NCBI RefSeq assembly: GCF_012641745.1 | Contig: NZ_WEHZ01000002.1 | Location: forward strand, 62,001 to 126,000 | DNA from: Pseudoalteromonas peptidolytica | Lineage (GTDB): Bacteria > Pseudomonadota > Gammaproteobacteria > Enterobacterales > Alteromonadaceae | Direction of reading: 5' to 3' | DNA length: 64,000 nt | Shown here: positions 18,001-27,800 of the stretch, piece by piece | Layout: every line of letters begins with the position of its first letter | Position numbering within the stretch: the stretch's first letter is position 1 | The notes under the pieces: generated by a model | What the model saw: the letters and a program-made list of their open reading frames with translations, nothing else | Told to the model about the DNA's origin: nothing | Databases searched by the model: none | Position numbers and translations under genes: made by a program

Positions 18001-20524
18001 AATTCTACTTGCGGATGGTAATGAGAGTACACAGTTAACAACAACGTTAAACCATGCTGATTTTGCCGTCAATTCAACGCAGTCTGAACAGGGGGCTTTA
18101 ACTCATGCCCATGGACGCTACTTCACTTCATCAGAGTCTGTCTCCAATGCTGCTATAGACCCCAGCGCTTTGGTTACAGCCGCGACAAAACAGTGGGAAA
18201 TGCCTGAGTTTTATGAGCGCATCGAGCAGATGACAAAAATTGCCCATGGAGACACATTTAGGTGGGTGGAAAGCTGTTGGTTTGGTGATGGCTATATCAT
18301 TGCCAAATTAAACACACCAAAAGCGATAATTGCACCTGAGCGATATTGTATGCACCCAGGGCTAGTTGACTCATGTTTCCAGGTATTTGGTGCATTGGCA
18401 GTCAACCAGATGGGCGACAATAAAGAAATCACCGCGGTACCATTTGGCTTTAATAAACTTCATACACACAGTGAGCAATTAAGCGCGCCACAAACCCTTT
18501 GGTGTTTTGCCAAGTTAGATGATGATATTGCTGAGGATAAGGCGATACTCAAAGGAGATATTGCACTATTTTCAGATTCAGGCGAGCCAGTTGCTACCAT
18601 CGATTCTTTCTCGGTACATAAAACCAATGCCAGTACTTTCTTGTCAAAGTCTGAAGAAGGAAGCTTTTTGTTCCAGCGAGAGTGGATAGAAAGTACACAG
18701 GCCCACAGCGACGATACGGCATATACAGAGCAGGACTTAGCGCGCTTGTGGCTTATACTTGACGATGACCAAGATATTATCTCACATCAAACATTTGCAT
18801 CTCACACCCTCGGTGAATGTCAGGTTTTCAAGCATGCAAACAAAGACAAAGGAGTGGTAGCTGGAGTACGTCGACTCAATTTATTGGATCAGCATGAATT
18901 AAGTGAAGCACTGACTCAGTTAACGACGAAACCAGATCAGATAATCTTCGCTTTAAAAAATGCAGAGCAAGGCGTTTGCGTAACAAACTACTACGACAGT
19001 GTGAATAGCATTATCACACTGGTCAAAAACCTAATTGGTCAGGAGCTTTATAGCCGCTTGCTGTTTGTTAATTATGGCACAAGTGATGTGGCATTACTTG
19101 GGGCACCTAAACCACATTGGGGAATTGCTGAAGTCGTCAGAACCGAGCATCCTGAGTTCAGTTGTCAAACTCTTGATCTCAATGCTGAAAACCTATCAGA
19201 CCTTGTTGCAGGTGTGATTGAGCATAGCCGCTATCAAGACAAAGAACCGAGAGTACTGCTTGACAATGGTATGCGTAAGGTCATGAGGCTGACTAAAACA
19301 CGGCCAACGTCTGAGCTTGATAAGTATACTGTGGCTGGTGAGAAGACCACACTCATCACTGGAGGTTTAGGCGGATTGGGACTTCAGCTCAGTCAATGGC
19401 TGGTTGGTAAAGGAGCCAAGCATCTAACGTTGTTGTCGCGAAGAACGACTTGGTCAGATGAGGTGGAGCACACTTTACAAGCGATACGAGCACAACAGGT
19501 TGGTGTCGAGGTGGTTGCGGTAGATATTGCCGATCAATCCAGTATGGAGCAGTTATTCCAACGTTTTGGTGATGATTTACCATCCCTTGGTAGTGTTATA
19601 CATGCTGCGGGCGTTGTTCAAGACTCACCATTACACAAGTTTGATATGGGATCCGTGACGCAGGTCAGCCGCTCGAAAGTTGAAGGTACTTGGAATCTAC
19701 ATCAATTGACCAAAGACATCGATTTAGATCATTTTTACTGTTTTTCATCGGCATCAGCTGTATTGGGTACACCAGGGCAAGCCATTTATGCCGCCGCGAA
19801 CAGCTTTATTGATTATATCGTTGAGCATAGAAAGCATTCAGGGTTGCCTGCGCTTGCCGTCCAATGGGGACCGTGGGGCTCGGTGGGTATGGCGGCTGAA
19901 AGCCATAGTCAATCTGATTTGTTTGAGGCCGTTGGTATGAAGCCATTTACCCTTAATCAGGGAATGGCTTTATTCGAGCAGATTGCACGTTCAGAGTTAC
20001 ACTCAGTCGTGGCTCTAAAAGCAGATTGGCGTGTATTTAGAGAGAATTTCCCAGGTGCACAGCATGACCACTTATATGATGAGTTGGCACCGACTAGTTC
20101 AAGAGCCGGTCAGATCCGCTTCATTGAAGAAATTTGCGATATGTCGCCAGAGCTCAGGTACGAAAAAATCTTTGAGTTTGTGAGAGAGACACTGGCTAAA
20201 GTATTAAAAATTGACTCGCCAGCTACGATAGACCCAGAGAAAGGTTTCTTTGAAATGGGAACCGACTCAATAGCCGCGATGGATCTCAAAAAGGACATTG
20301 ATGCTGAGCTTGGGATCTCATTGCCTTCAACAGTGATTTTCAACTACTCGAACCTTAACTTGCTGGTTGACCATATTGTCAACGATGTCCTGCAATTGGA
20401 CACCGGGGTGGCTGAAGTTGAGTATTCAAGTGAGATAGAAATCGAGTCACCAACAGACGAGTTGCAAGATATGGAGCTGGATGACTTAGCGGCACTGCTT
20501 GAGCAAGAACTGGAACTGAATTAA
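15065..20524 (+). CDS. type I PKS, KS-AT-DH-KR-ACP (only intact AT of the assembly line)
   Basis: Second extension module, 1819 aa. After an N-terminal coiled coil (~5-30) come a KS with Cys199 in DTACSSA and an AT with Ser639 in GHSIGEY and HAFHSP (~740), the signature of malonyl specificity. The DH has His939 in DHLVYDEVVVP (Gly of the usual HxxxGxxxxP replaced by Asp) and Asp1102 in LVDSCFQ. The KR has TGGLGGLG (~1432) and YAAANSF (Tyr1575). The ACP has Ser1735 in GTDSIAAM. The tail DDLAALLEQELELN is a probable docking helix. Predicted to extend and dehydrate, giving a 2-enoyl unit. Because the two partner PKSs lack a working AT, this AT must serve all three ACPs, or FabD must help. The stop lies 6 nt before the next gene. 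Confidence 0.93.
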   Translation: MESKTNSTLKLAYKAIEKLQSRVEELEQGADQIAIIGAGCKFPGNINSLDDYWQALMAGKSVVEQNIEGSLETIHETLKGQSHAKLHGGLISDVDLFDAAFFNISKREAESMDPQQRLVLETAYQALEQSGYAGETKNTAAIGVFIGSAANEYADLCYQYGDIADSAYWATGNAVNTIAGRVAYCLGLHGPAMTFDTACSSAATAIYQAMRTLQNHEVDVALAGGVNLMLTTDTFVPLQKAQMLSPSGLCQAFDNRADGYVRSEGCGVIALKRLRDAIRDQDTILAVIKGGAMNHDGHSSSLTAPNGNSQQQVIKQALKNAKVTPQALHYVEAHGTGTPLGDPIEMHALKAVYTPARDADNPLYVGSVKANLGHTEAASGVASVIKAALIAANKQLPPQVHYDTLNQFIEIDEQQIQVTKQTVDLSEQTQIHTAVSAFGFSGTNVHLILASHTPSEQSNTEINNDALLLPISAKSEQQLAVLAQRYLSLLERSDNLEQVVANAAMRRAHYPYRLAVTGANKQALCDALQAQITKPLAASKLPVKSEQIAFMFTGQGSQYKGMGQALYGINRVFKSTVDECEAFIEKAAGFSIKAVMWGADAKRLSHTEFTQPSLFVLEYALAKMWQSWGVQPSIVMGHSIGEYAAACIAGVFSLQDALKMVLARGRLMQKLPSDGAMLAVVANGNVVKELMADLPAEKIAVASYNSVRQTVLSGDKSLIKVVAERGKEKGITCVMLDVSHAFHSPLMRPMLAEFRVIAQQVNYSTPKLDFISTCTGKQEYQKLTDPEYWVQHVELPVNFVEGLRTLAANKKVDVIEVGPHLVLTKLALQSTLDFVHYQWLCSQDKEQPQATYITNTLATLYRTGHDINWLSVFNHQVVAATAIPSYPFTRESFWLGEKRVHARHASVQDPFFVDVQKGSHSSSFKTQCNVQSQPLLKDHLVYDEVVVPGGYHVSLVLNALANHSTESQLVLENVFFGAPILLADGNESTQLTTTLNHADFAVNSTQSEQGALTHAHGRYFTSSESVSNAAIDPSALVTAATKQWEMPEFYERIEQMTKIAHGDTFRWVESCWFGDGYIIAKLNTPKAIIAPERYCMHPGLVDSCFQVFGALAVNQMGDNKEITAVPFGFNKLHTHSEQLSAPQTLWCFAKLDDDIAEDKAILKGDIALFSDSGEPVATIDSFSVHKTNASTFLSKSEEGSFLFQREWIESTQAHSDDTAYTEQDLARLWLILDDDQDIISHQTFASHTLGECQVFKHANKDKGVVAGVRRLNLLDQHELSEALTQLTTKPDQIIFALKNAEQGVCVTNYYDSVNSIITLVKNLIGQELYSRLLFVNYGTSDVALLGAPKPHWGIAEVVRTEHPEFSCQTLDLNAENLSDLVAGVIEHSRYQDKEPRVLLDNGMRKVMRLTKTRPTSELDKYTVAGEKTTLITGGLGGLGLQLSQWLVGKGAKHLTLLSRRTTWSDEVEHTLQAIRAQQVGVEVVAVDIADQSSMEQLFQRFGDDLPSLGSVIHAAGVVQDSPLHKFDMGSVTQVSRSKVEGTWNLHQLTKDIDLDHFYCFSSASAVLGTPGQAIYAAANSFIDYIVEHRKHSGLPALAVQWGPWGSVGMAAESHSQSDLFEAVGMKPFTLNQGMALFEQIARSELHSVVALKADWRVFRENFPGAQHDHLYDELAPTSSRAGQIRFIEEICDMSPELRYEKIFEFVRETLAKVLKIDSPATIDPEKGFFEMGTDSIAAMDLKKDIDAELGISLPSTVIFNYSNLNLLVDHIVNDVLQLDTGVAEVEYSSEIEIESPTDELQDMELDDLAALLEQELELN

Positions 20525-20530
20525 GGGACA

Positions 20531-23500
20531 ATGATGGATAAAACAAAGCCAAATAATTATCAGAAGTTAATGGCCAATGCCCTGAATACCATTCAAAAGC
20601 AGAAGGCACAAATTAGTACGCTACAAGCGAAAAATGAAGAAAAAATAGCGGTAATAGGTATGGGCTGCCGCTTCCCTGGTGCGAATGATCCTCAGGCATT
20701 TTGGCAGCTACTTAAAAATGGCGAATGCCATATTACTGATGTGCCAAGTGAGCGCTGGGATGCTGAGCAATACTTTGATGCGGATCAGGATGCCGATGGA
20801 AAGGTGTATACCAATGCCGGTGGGTTTTTAACTGACATCGACCAATTTGACAATGACTTTTTTGGTATTGTGCCTCGAGAAGCGCAGTATATGGATCCAC
20901 AACACCGCCTGTTATTGGAAGTCTGTTGGCAAGCGCTTGGTAATGCGGGTATTCCGGCCAGTAAGCTTAAAGGCAGCGCTAGTGGGGTATATATAGGTAT
21001 TATGAATCAGGATAATGGCCAATTTAGTGTCGAAAATCCTGCTTCCATAGATATGTATACCGCAGCTGGCAATGGGATTGGGATTGCCTCTGGGCGATTA
21101 TCTCATGCCTTAGGGTTACATGGGCCTTCATTATCAGTAGATACAAACTGTTCATCCTCACTTACTAGTATTCATATGGCAGCGCAAGGGCTGCTTAATG
21201 GTGAGTGTAATTTGGCACTAGCTGGTGGTGTCAATATGATGCTTACCCCTGCCATGACCATGATTATGTGTAAAGCAAAAGCGCTGTCCCCCTCTGGAGT
21301 GTGTAGTACTTTTGATGAAAAGGCAGATGGTTATGTACGCGGCGAAGGTGCTGGAATTGTAGTGCTAAAACGCCTAAGTGATGCGCTCGAAAATAACGAC
21401 AATATTATTGGTGTTATTCAGGCTTCTGCGATTAATCATGATGGCCGAAGTAGCGCATTACCAGTACCTAACGGTAAAGCGCAGGTTGAGGTGATTCAGG
21501 CTGCGTTACAAAAAAGTGCATTAACTCCAGAGCAAGTCTGCTATGTAGAATCTCATGGAACCGGAACGCCACTGGGCGATCCCATAGAAATTGAGGCGAT
21601 TTCTAAAGCCTACAAACGCGATACACCAAGTAGCAAAAAGTTACTGGTTGGCTCGGTAAAACCAAATATTGGTCATTTAGAAAGTGCCGCAGGCATCGCT
21701 TCTATGATAAAAGTGTTGCTGATGTTTAAGCACCAACAAATTCCAGCTAACGTTAATTTAGATACACCCAATCCGAAGCTAGAATTAGAAAAAACGTCAA
21801 TCACCTTACCGAAAACACTCGCGGCATGGGATGATGACCCAGTTAAATATGTGGGGTTGAGCGCATTTGGATTTTGTGGCTCGAACGCGCACCTGATTGT
21901 GTCAGATGAGTTTAATTCATCACAACAGCCTGCGACTGAACCTGAGCAAAAGGGTAGCGTGATATTGGCGTTATCGGCTAAATCTGAAGTCCAGCTAGCA
22001 GCTCGGATTGAGCAATTTCAAGACTATATTACGCAAGGCGCGCTTGACCTTCATTCGGTGTGCTTCTCTGCCAATACTAGCAGTGAGCATTGGCCTATGC
22101 GAGCGTGCTTTATGGCTAGCAGCACTGCCGACTTACTAGCGCAACTTACAGAGTTTACACCTGCTTTGAATAACCGTGTGGCACAGGGGACAGCAGAGCC
22201 TGTGATTAGCTGCACACTCACCGAGCGCGACCATCACTTTTTACCTGTTTTACACACATGGGTGCTCAACAATAACAAAGCCAAACAAATGTTGAGTAAG
22301 GCGAGTGAATACTATCGCGTTCAGGAGCAGCATACATTTGCCCACTGGCCGGAAAAAATAGAGTGGACAGATCCGCTGCAATGTCTGTTGGCAAACTCAT
22401 TACTATCAGGGCTGTGGTTATCGCATGTGGCTTCGCTTGGCGTTATGCTCAGCGAAATTAACGCAGAAGCGGGTGATCTACCAATGCTGAGTTTGGCGAC
22501 TCAGCGCTTACCGTTTAAAGCGTCACTTGACCTGATGTATGTATCTGCGCGCTTAAGCTGTGGTCAGATAGAACAAGCCCAAGCGCAGTCAGCCATAGTC
22601 AATTGCTTGCAATCTAGCGCAGGGGGCAAAGTGCTTGGTGTGTTACCGAGTATATTCAAATTGGCGAATACCGAGTTAGCAAGGCAACTAATGGAGCATG
22701 CCAATGCCACGTTTGAAGCTGGGGAAGGTGCGCTGAAATACCGCACAATGATGTTGTCCAGTGCTAATGAATTTGGCGCGTGGAGTATTGAAGTGTCAGA
22801 TGCGCAAACATTGCATCATGCGCTGGTAAAAGCGCTACACAGTGCTTATCAATCGGGCGCTGACATAGACTGGCAGAGATATTATCAAGATAGTCGCCAT
22901 GTGCGCCTTGACACACCGGCTTATCCAATGGAGCCAAAGCATTACCCTTTGCCTAAAGTACAACCGCATCTTCACTCGGATGTGGCGCTGAATAATCCAG
23001 ATAAATTTTATCAGCTACAATGGCAAACACGCCCAACCGATACCTTGGTTGAACCCGGAGCCGTCGATAATATACTCATTTTTGCTGATCAACACGGCAA
23101 GCTTGCACCTTGGACAAAATGGCTAAGCAGTCAAGGTTACACCTATACCTTAATATTCGATAAGACGATACCAACAGGCTACGGTGATTTGAGTGCGCAA
23201 AGTTACCAGGTTATTAGCGACGTGGCTGCACTGGATGAGTCACTTATTCATCGTAATAGTGCGGTAACACGCATCGTATTTGGCTGGGGGCTGGATCTGT
23301 GTGGCGAACAGCCAACATCAGACGTATTAACTCGGTTAACGTCTTTATTTGGTCAATTACGTGATATTTGCACACTCAAAGCTGGAGTATCACTGGCAGT
23401 TATTACCCAGTTTGCTGCATCTATTGCTGGTACGCAATATCGTTACGATCCTTTACAAGGGGCAATTGCTGGGTTGTGTAAATCCATCGCTCTTGAAGCC

Positions 23501-24838
23501 CCCGAAGTATGGCAAAGGCAGGTAGATTGTGATGAATTATCTGATAGCGCAGCGTTGGCTGGCTTATCATCTGCACTGTTTGCCGCAAATAATGAGACCC
23601 AGCTTGCGGTTCGTGGCTGTGTATCTTATGCCCCTAGAGTGTCTGAGTTGAATGCGCCAACGCTTTCACATTTACGCGTCGCAAAAGACAAAGCGTATGT
23701 TGTCACCGGTGGTCTTGGAGCACTTGGCTTGAGTACTGCCAAGTGGCTAGCAGAGCAAGGTGCGCAACATATCATATTACTTGGTAGAAGCACTGAGCAG
23801 CAGGCTATTGCGCGAGATGAGAGTGGAAATATTGCCGCAGCACTACAGCGTCTTCGCACGCATGTTACCGTGGCCGACTACATCTCTGTCGATGTTACTA
23901 ACTACACTGAGCTTGAGTCAGTCTTGTCTGATGTTTCAAACCGATATGGTGCCATTGATGGTGTTTTCCATACTGCAGGTGTTAACCAAGTGACAGCATT
24001 CGAGTCGTTGTCAGAGTCTGAGATGTTAAATGTGCTAGCTGCAAAAGTACAAGGTGCTTGGCACTTACACCAACTAGCTTCTCAAGCTCGGTATTTTGTG
24101 TTGTTTTCTTCAGTGGCGTCGGTATGGGGATCTGGAGGCATGGCCGCCTATGCAGCGGGTAACCGTTTCTTAGATAGTCTTGCTTATTACCGTAATGCGT
24201 TAGCGTTACCGGCTACGTCGATAAACTGGGGACCATGGGCTGACTCTGGTATGGCAGTCGCCGGAGACAATGCTCAGTTAGCTGAAAAAGTAGGGCTCCA
24301 ATTAATGTCACACAATGAGGCACTACAAGCAATGGGCAGTGTCATTGAAAATCGAATGCTCAACCCAGTGATTGCAAATATTAATATTTCTAAATTCTTG
24401 GATGTCATGGAGTTTCGTCGCCCATTAGCCATTTTTGAGCAGCTTCGAGCTGCTACTGAGCAAACCACAAGCGATGATGGTAAATCGGATTTAATCGCAG
24501 CATTACTACAGCCCACAGTGAGTGAGGATGACAAAAAGCAGATGTTGATGGAGTTATTACGACAGTTTGTCTCTGAGTCACTTGGCACTGGCATTGAAAA
24601 AATACAAACCGACACGCCATTGATGAACTTGGGCTTGGACTCACTTACGGCATTTGAGGTCAATACCGGTATCAAAAAGCAGCTCAATCGTGAACTGCCT
24701 ATTTCAGAAATCTTAAAAGGAGCGTCTATTCAGGAACTTGCTGTATTAATTCTGGAAGACATGGAGCACCAGTCATCGGATCGTCAGGCGCATACCGCTG
24801 ACGTTGAGCAGTCATCGCTGGTTGAAGGAGAAATTTAA
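20531..24838 (+). CDS. type I PKS, KS-(degenerate AT)-KR-ACP
   Basis: Third extension module, 1435 aa. ATGs at 20531 and 20534 both follow AAGGG, and the second has better spacing. An N-terminal coiled coil (~10-35) leads to a KS with Cys207 in DTNCSSS plus ESHGTGT and GHLESAAG. Residues ~470-800 have AT length and a post-AT LDTPAYPMEPKHY motif, but the nucleophile motif is replaced by INAEAGD (~642) and HAFH is missing, so the AT looks inactive. KR has TGGLGALG (~1059) and YAAGNRF (Tyr1207). ACP has Ser1371 in GLDSLTAFEV. There is no DH, so the product should keep its 3-hydroxyl, as in korormicin. The C-terminal tail (~1405-1435) differs from the other PKS tails and probably binds the TubC-type docking domain of the NRPS. 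The NRPS start overlaps the stop (TAATG). Confidence 0.92.
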   Translation: MMDKTKPNNYQKLMANALNTIQKQKAQISTLQAKNEEKIAVIGMGCRFPGANDPQAFWQLLKNGECHITDVPSERWDAEQYFDADQDADGKVYTNAGGFLTDIDQFDNDFFGIVPREAQYMDPQHRLLLEVCWQALGNAGIPASKLKGSASGVYIGIMNQDNGQFSVENPASIDMYTAAGNGIGIASGRLSHALGLHGPSLSVDTNCSSSLTSIHMAAQGLLNGECNLALAGGVNMMLTPAMTMIMCKAKALSPSGVCSTFDEKADGYVRGEGAGIVVLKRLSDALENNDNIIGVIQASAINHDGRSSALPVPNGKAQVEVIQAALQKSALTPEQVCYVESHGTGTPLGDPIEIEAISKAYKRDTPSSKKLLVGSVKPNIGHLESAAGIASMIKVLLMFKHQQIPANVNLDTPNPKLELEKTSITLPKTLAAWDDDPVKYVGLSAFGFCGSNAHLIVSDEFNSSQQPATEPEQKGSVILALSAKSEVQLAARIEQFQDYITQGALDLHSVCFSANTSSEHWPMRACFMASSTADLLAQLTEFTPALNNRVAQGTAEPVISCTLTERDHHFLPVLHTWVLNNNKAKQMLSKASEYYRVQEQHTFAHWPEKIEWTDPLQCLLANSLLSGLWLSHVASLGVMLSEINAEAGDLPMLSLATQRLPFKASLDLMYVSARLSCGQIEQAQAQSAIVNCLQSSAGGKVLGVLPSIFKLANTELARQLMEHANATFEAGEGALKYRTMMLSSANEFGAWSIEVSDAQTLHHALVKALHSAYQSGADIDWQRYYQDSRHVRLDTPAYPMEPKHYPLPKVQPHLHSDVALNNPDKFYQLQWQTRPTDTLVEPGAVDNILIFADQHGKLAPWTKWLSSQGYTYTLIFDKTIPTGYGDLSAQSYQVISDVAALDESLIHRNSAVTRIVFGWGLDLCGEQPTSDVLTRLTSLFGQLRDICTLKAGVSLAVITQFAASIAGTQYRYDPLQGAIAGLCKSIALEAPEVWQRQVDCDELSDSAALAGLSSALFAANNETQLAVRGCVSYAPRVSELNAPTLSHLRVAKDKAYVVTGGLGALGLSTAKWLAEQGAQHIILLGRSTEQQAIARDESGNIAAALQRLRTHVTVADYISVDVTNYTELESVLSDVSNRYGAIDGVFHTAGVNQVTAFESLSESEMLNVLAAKVQGAWHLHQLASQARYFVLFSSVASVWGSGGMAAYAAGNRFLDSLAYYRNALALPATSINWGPWADSGMAVAGDNAQLAEKVGLQLMSHNEALQAMGSVIENRMLNPVIANINISKFLDVMEFRRPLAIFEQLRAATEQTTSDDGKSDLIAALLQPTVSEDDKKQMLMELLRQFVSESLGTGIEKIQTDTPLMNLGLDSLTAFEVNTGIKKQLNRELPISEILKGASIQELAVLILEDMEHQSSDRQAHTADVEQSSLVEGEI

Positions 24839-27800
24839 TGGCTATCGAAACAATTTTAAGATTTGAAAAAAGTGGTGTAAAACTTTGGCTTGATGGAGAC
24901 AAGCTTAAATATCGCAGTGCCAGTGGGGCATTGAGCGAACAGGAGCTGGCTGAGCTAAAAGCGCAAAAGGCAGAGTTGGTTGACTTTTTAAGTACAGGCA
25001 AACGTGTGTCTGGAATGTCGGCCAATCAGCTGGGTTATTGGGCTGATTTTAAATTGCATCCGCATAGCTCAGCGTACAATCTGATCACTGCGTATAAATT
25101 AAGTCACAGTACTTGCCATACAAAGCTACAACACGCATTTAATGCCGTGTTGAAGCACCAAGATGTAATGTCTTCAACATTCCATGAATGTGAGGAAGGA
25201 TTTTACCAATTACGCAATCCGAATGAAGACTACGAGATAGAACACATTCAGCTACAGGGTGGCTCAGATGAGTTCAACCACAAACTTGAGTGGATTGCCG
25301 ATCAACCTTTTAACTTATCCTTGGAACGCCCTTTTCGTGCTTATATCGTGTCGCTAAATGACGGTCAAAGCCAGCAATCATGGTTTGTACTTCTCACCCA
25401 TCATATTGTTACTGAGATTTACTCAATCGCAATTTTGATGGAGCAGCTTGAAGCACTATATCTAAATGCGGCTGAAGGGCGTGAACTGACGCTTGCGAAG
25501 CCCTATGATATTGCTGATTATGTGCTAAATGAAAAGACCTATTTAGCAAGCCCTCAAGCGGAAAAAGACAAACAGTACTGGCAAACATTAGTAACTGATA
25601 GTTTGCCGGTGTTGGAGCTGACACCAAATAAAGTTAGGCCAGCAGTTAAGCAGTATAAAGGGGGGAGGGTCAATGTTGCTTTGCCAGCTGGTCTATCAAG
25701 TAGGATTGATGAATTTAGCAAGCGCAAAGGGATCACGCCATTTGTCTTTTTCCAGAGTGTGTACTTTGCACTATTGAATAGGTATACCGGTCAAGATGAT
25801 ATTGTGATAGGTATTTCAAATGCGGGCAGAGAATTAGTAGACAATGACTTTGCGGTCGGCAATTTTGTTAATCCACTGGCAACCCGCGTTCAAGCTTCAG
25901 ATGAGATTAGTTTTGATGAACTGGCAGAGATTTGTAAACACGCCCTAATCAACGCTTTTGAGCACAAAACATTCCCATTCACTCAGATAGTGAATGAGCT
26001 GTATAAATCTCGGGAAGTGAGCCGCTCACCAGTGTTCCAAACCTCTATGACCTTAACGAAGGTCGGCGAGCTGATGAGAAAAAATGGTACGGGGATCTTT
26101 GAAGAAATTCATCCGCTATCAGGGCAAAGAGGCTCGTTTGACGATTTAGGCTTGGCTGTCTTTGGCACAAATGAACAATATAAGTTGAGTATGCACTTTG
26201 ATACGGCGCTATTTGAACAAGCGACGATTGAGTATATGCTGAGCCATCTACAAAATATGATTGAGTCGGTGCTTTGCAACAGCACAACACAAATCTCTAA
26301 GCTCAACATGCTGGATGACGCTGAACGCGCAAAAATAGTCGCTTGGGGACAAAGCCCTGATCCCGTTTCATTGCCACATGAAATGTCAAACTTGGCACTA
26401 CTTTTTGAGGCTCAAGCTGCTAAAACACCACAAAGCGCAGCACTTATTGCACAAGACGAAACCGTTAGCTTTGCCGAATTAAATGAGTCAGCAAACCAAA
26501 TTGCACACTATCTAAAATCTCAAGGAGTTGCACCAGGAGTCAGGGTTGGTTTTTACGCGCCATCAAGTGTACAAGTGATCACGGTTATATTGGCAATTGC
26601 AAAATGTAGTGGTGTTTACGTACCGATTAGTGCTGAAGATGCGATTGAACGAGTAAAAACTATTGTTGAGGGCGCACAGTTAAGTTTGCTGGTCGCGGCA
26701 GACACTTTGGCCGAACAATTAGATGTTGAGGCTAAGGTGATAGCACTAAGCCACTTGGCTGAGGTGACAAAAGATTACAGCAAGTCAAATATGCCAATTC
26801 ATACTTTTGCTGCTGACACCGCATGTATCTTTTATACCTCAGGGTCAACCGGAAATCCAAAAGGAGTGCCAGTTTCTCATCAGGCAATCATCAGCCGTGT
26901 TGTTGATGCAAACTACATCGATATTAAGCCAAAAGATAGAGTGGCTCATGTCTCTAGCCTTAGCTTTGACCCTTCTTCGTTTGAGCTGTGGGGCGGACTG
27001 CTCAATGGTGCGGCAGTGGTGTGCATCAGTAAAAATGTTCTGCTAAACCCTGAGTTACTGGCATCAACCATTGATTATCATGAAGTGACGATCATTCTGG
27101 TGACGACCGCTTTACTTAATCGTTTGGCAGATACGCAGCATTTCCCTCTGGCATCTGTAAAGCAAATTATATTTGGTGGCGAAAAAGTCAATATGGCAGC
27201 TGTAGCAAGGGCTTTAGAAAGCCGCTTTAGTGGCAAACTGATCCATGGCTATGGTCCGACAGAGTGCACCACGGTTGCAACTTATCATATCGTGTCTGAA
27301 AAAGATTTGAGTGCAACAACGATCCCAATCGGCAAAGCGGTTAGTGGCACACAAATGTATGTTGTTGATAAGCACGGAGAGATGTCTGGTATAGGTGTTG
27401 GTGGTGAACTCTTCCTAGGTGGAGTAGGGCTATCGCAAGGCTATATAAACAACAAAGCACTGTCAGAGGCTAAGTTCCGTGTATTACCTCATTTGGCCGA
27501 TGGTCAAACTTTATATGCAACGGGAGACTTTGTTCGATACAACAATGTTGGTGAAATAGAGTTTATCGGTCGTCGCGATGACATGGTCAAAATCAATGGC
27601 TTCACAATTGAGTTGGGTGAAGTGACAGCGGCGATACATCAGTGTCCAGGAGTAAGAGAGGTATTCGTTCATGTATACACTACAGACAACGGCGATAAGC
27701 GCCTAGTAGCTTACTGTACAAGTGATAATGCACTTACAACGGATTATCAGTTGCGACAAGACATCGTTGTGTTACTTAAAAGTCGCCTATCTCCGGCTAT

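Noticed and set aside
10608..24838. Classification of the PKS genes as trans-AT
   Set aside because: PKS2 has a complete cis AT, and PKS1 and PKS3 keep AT-length regions with post-AT motifs, so degenerate ATs fit better.
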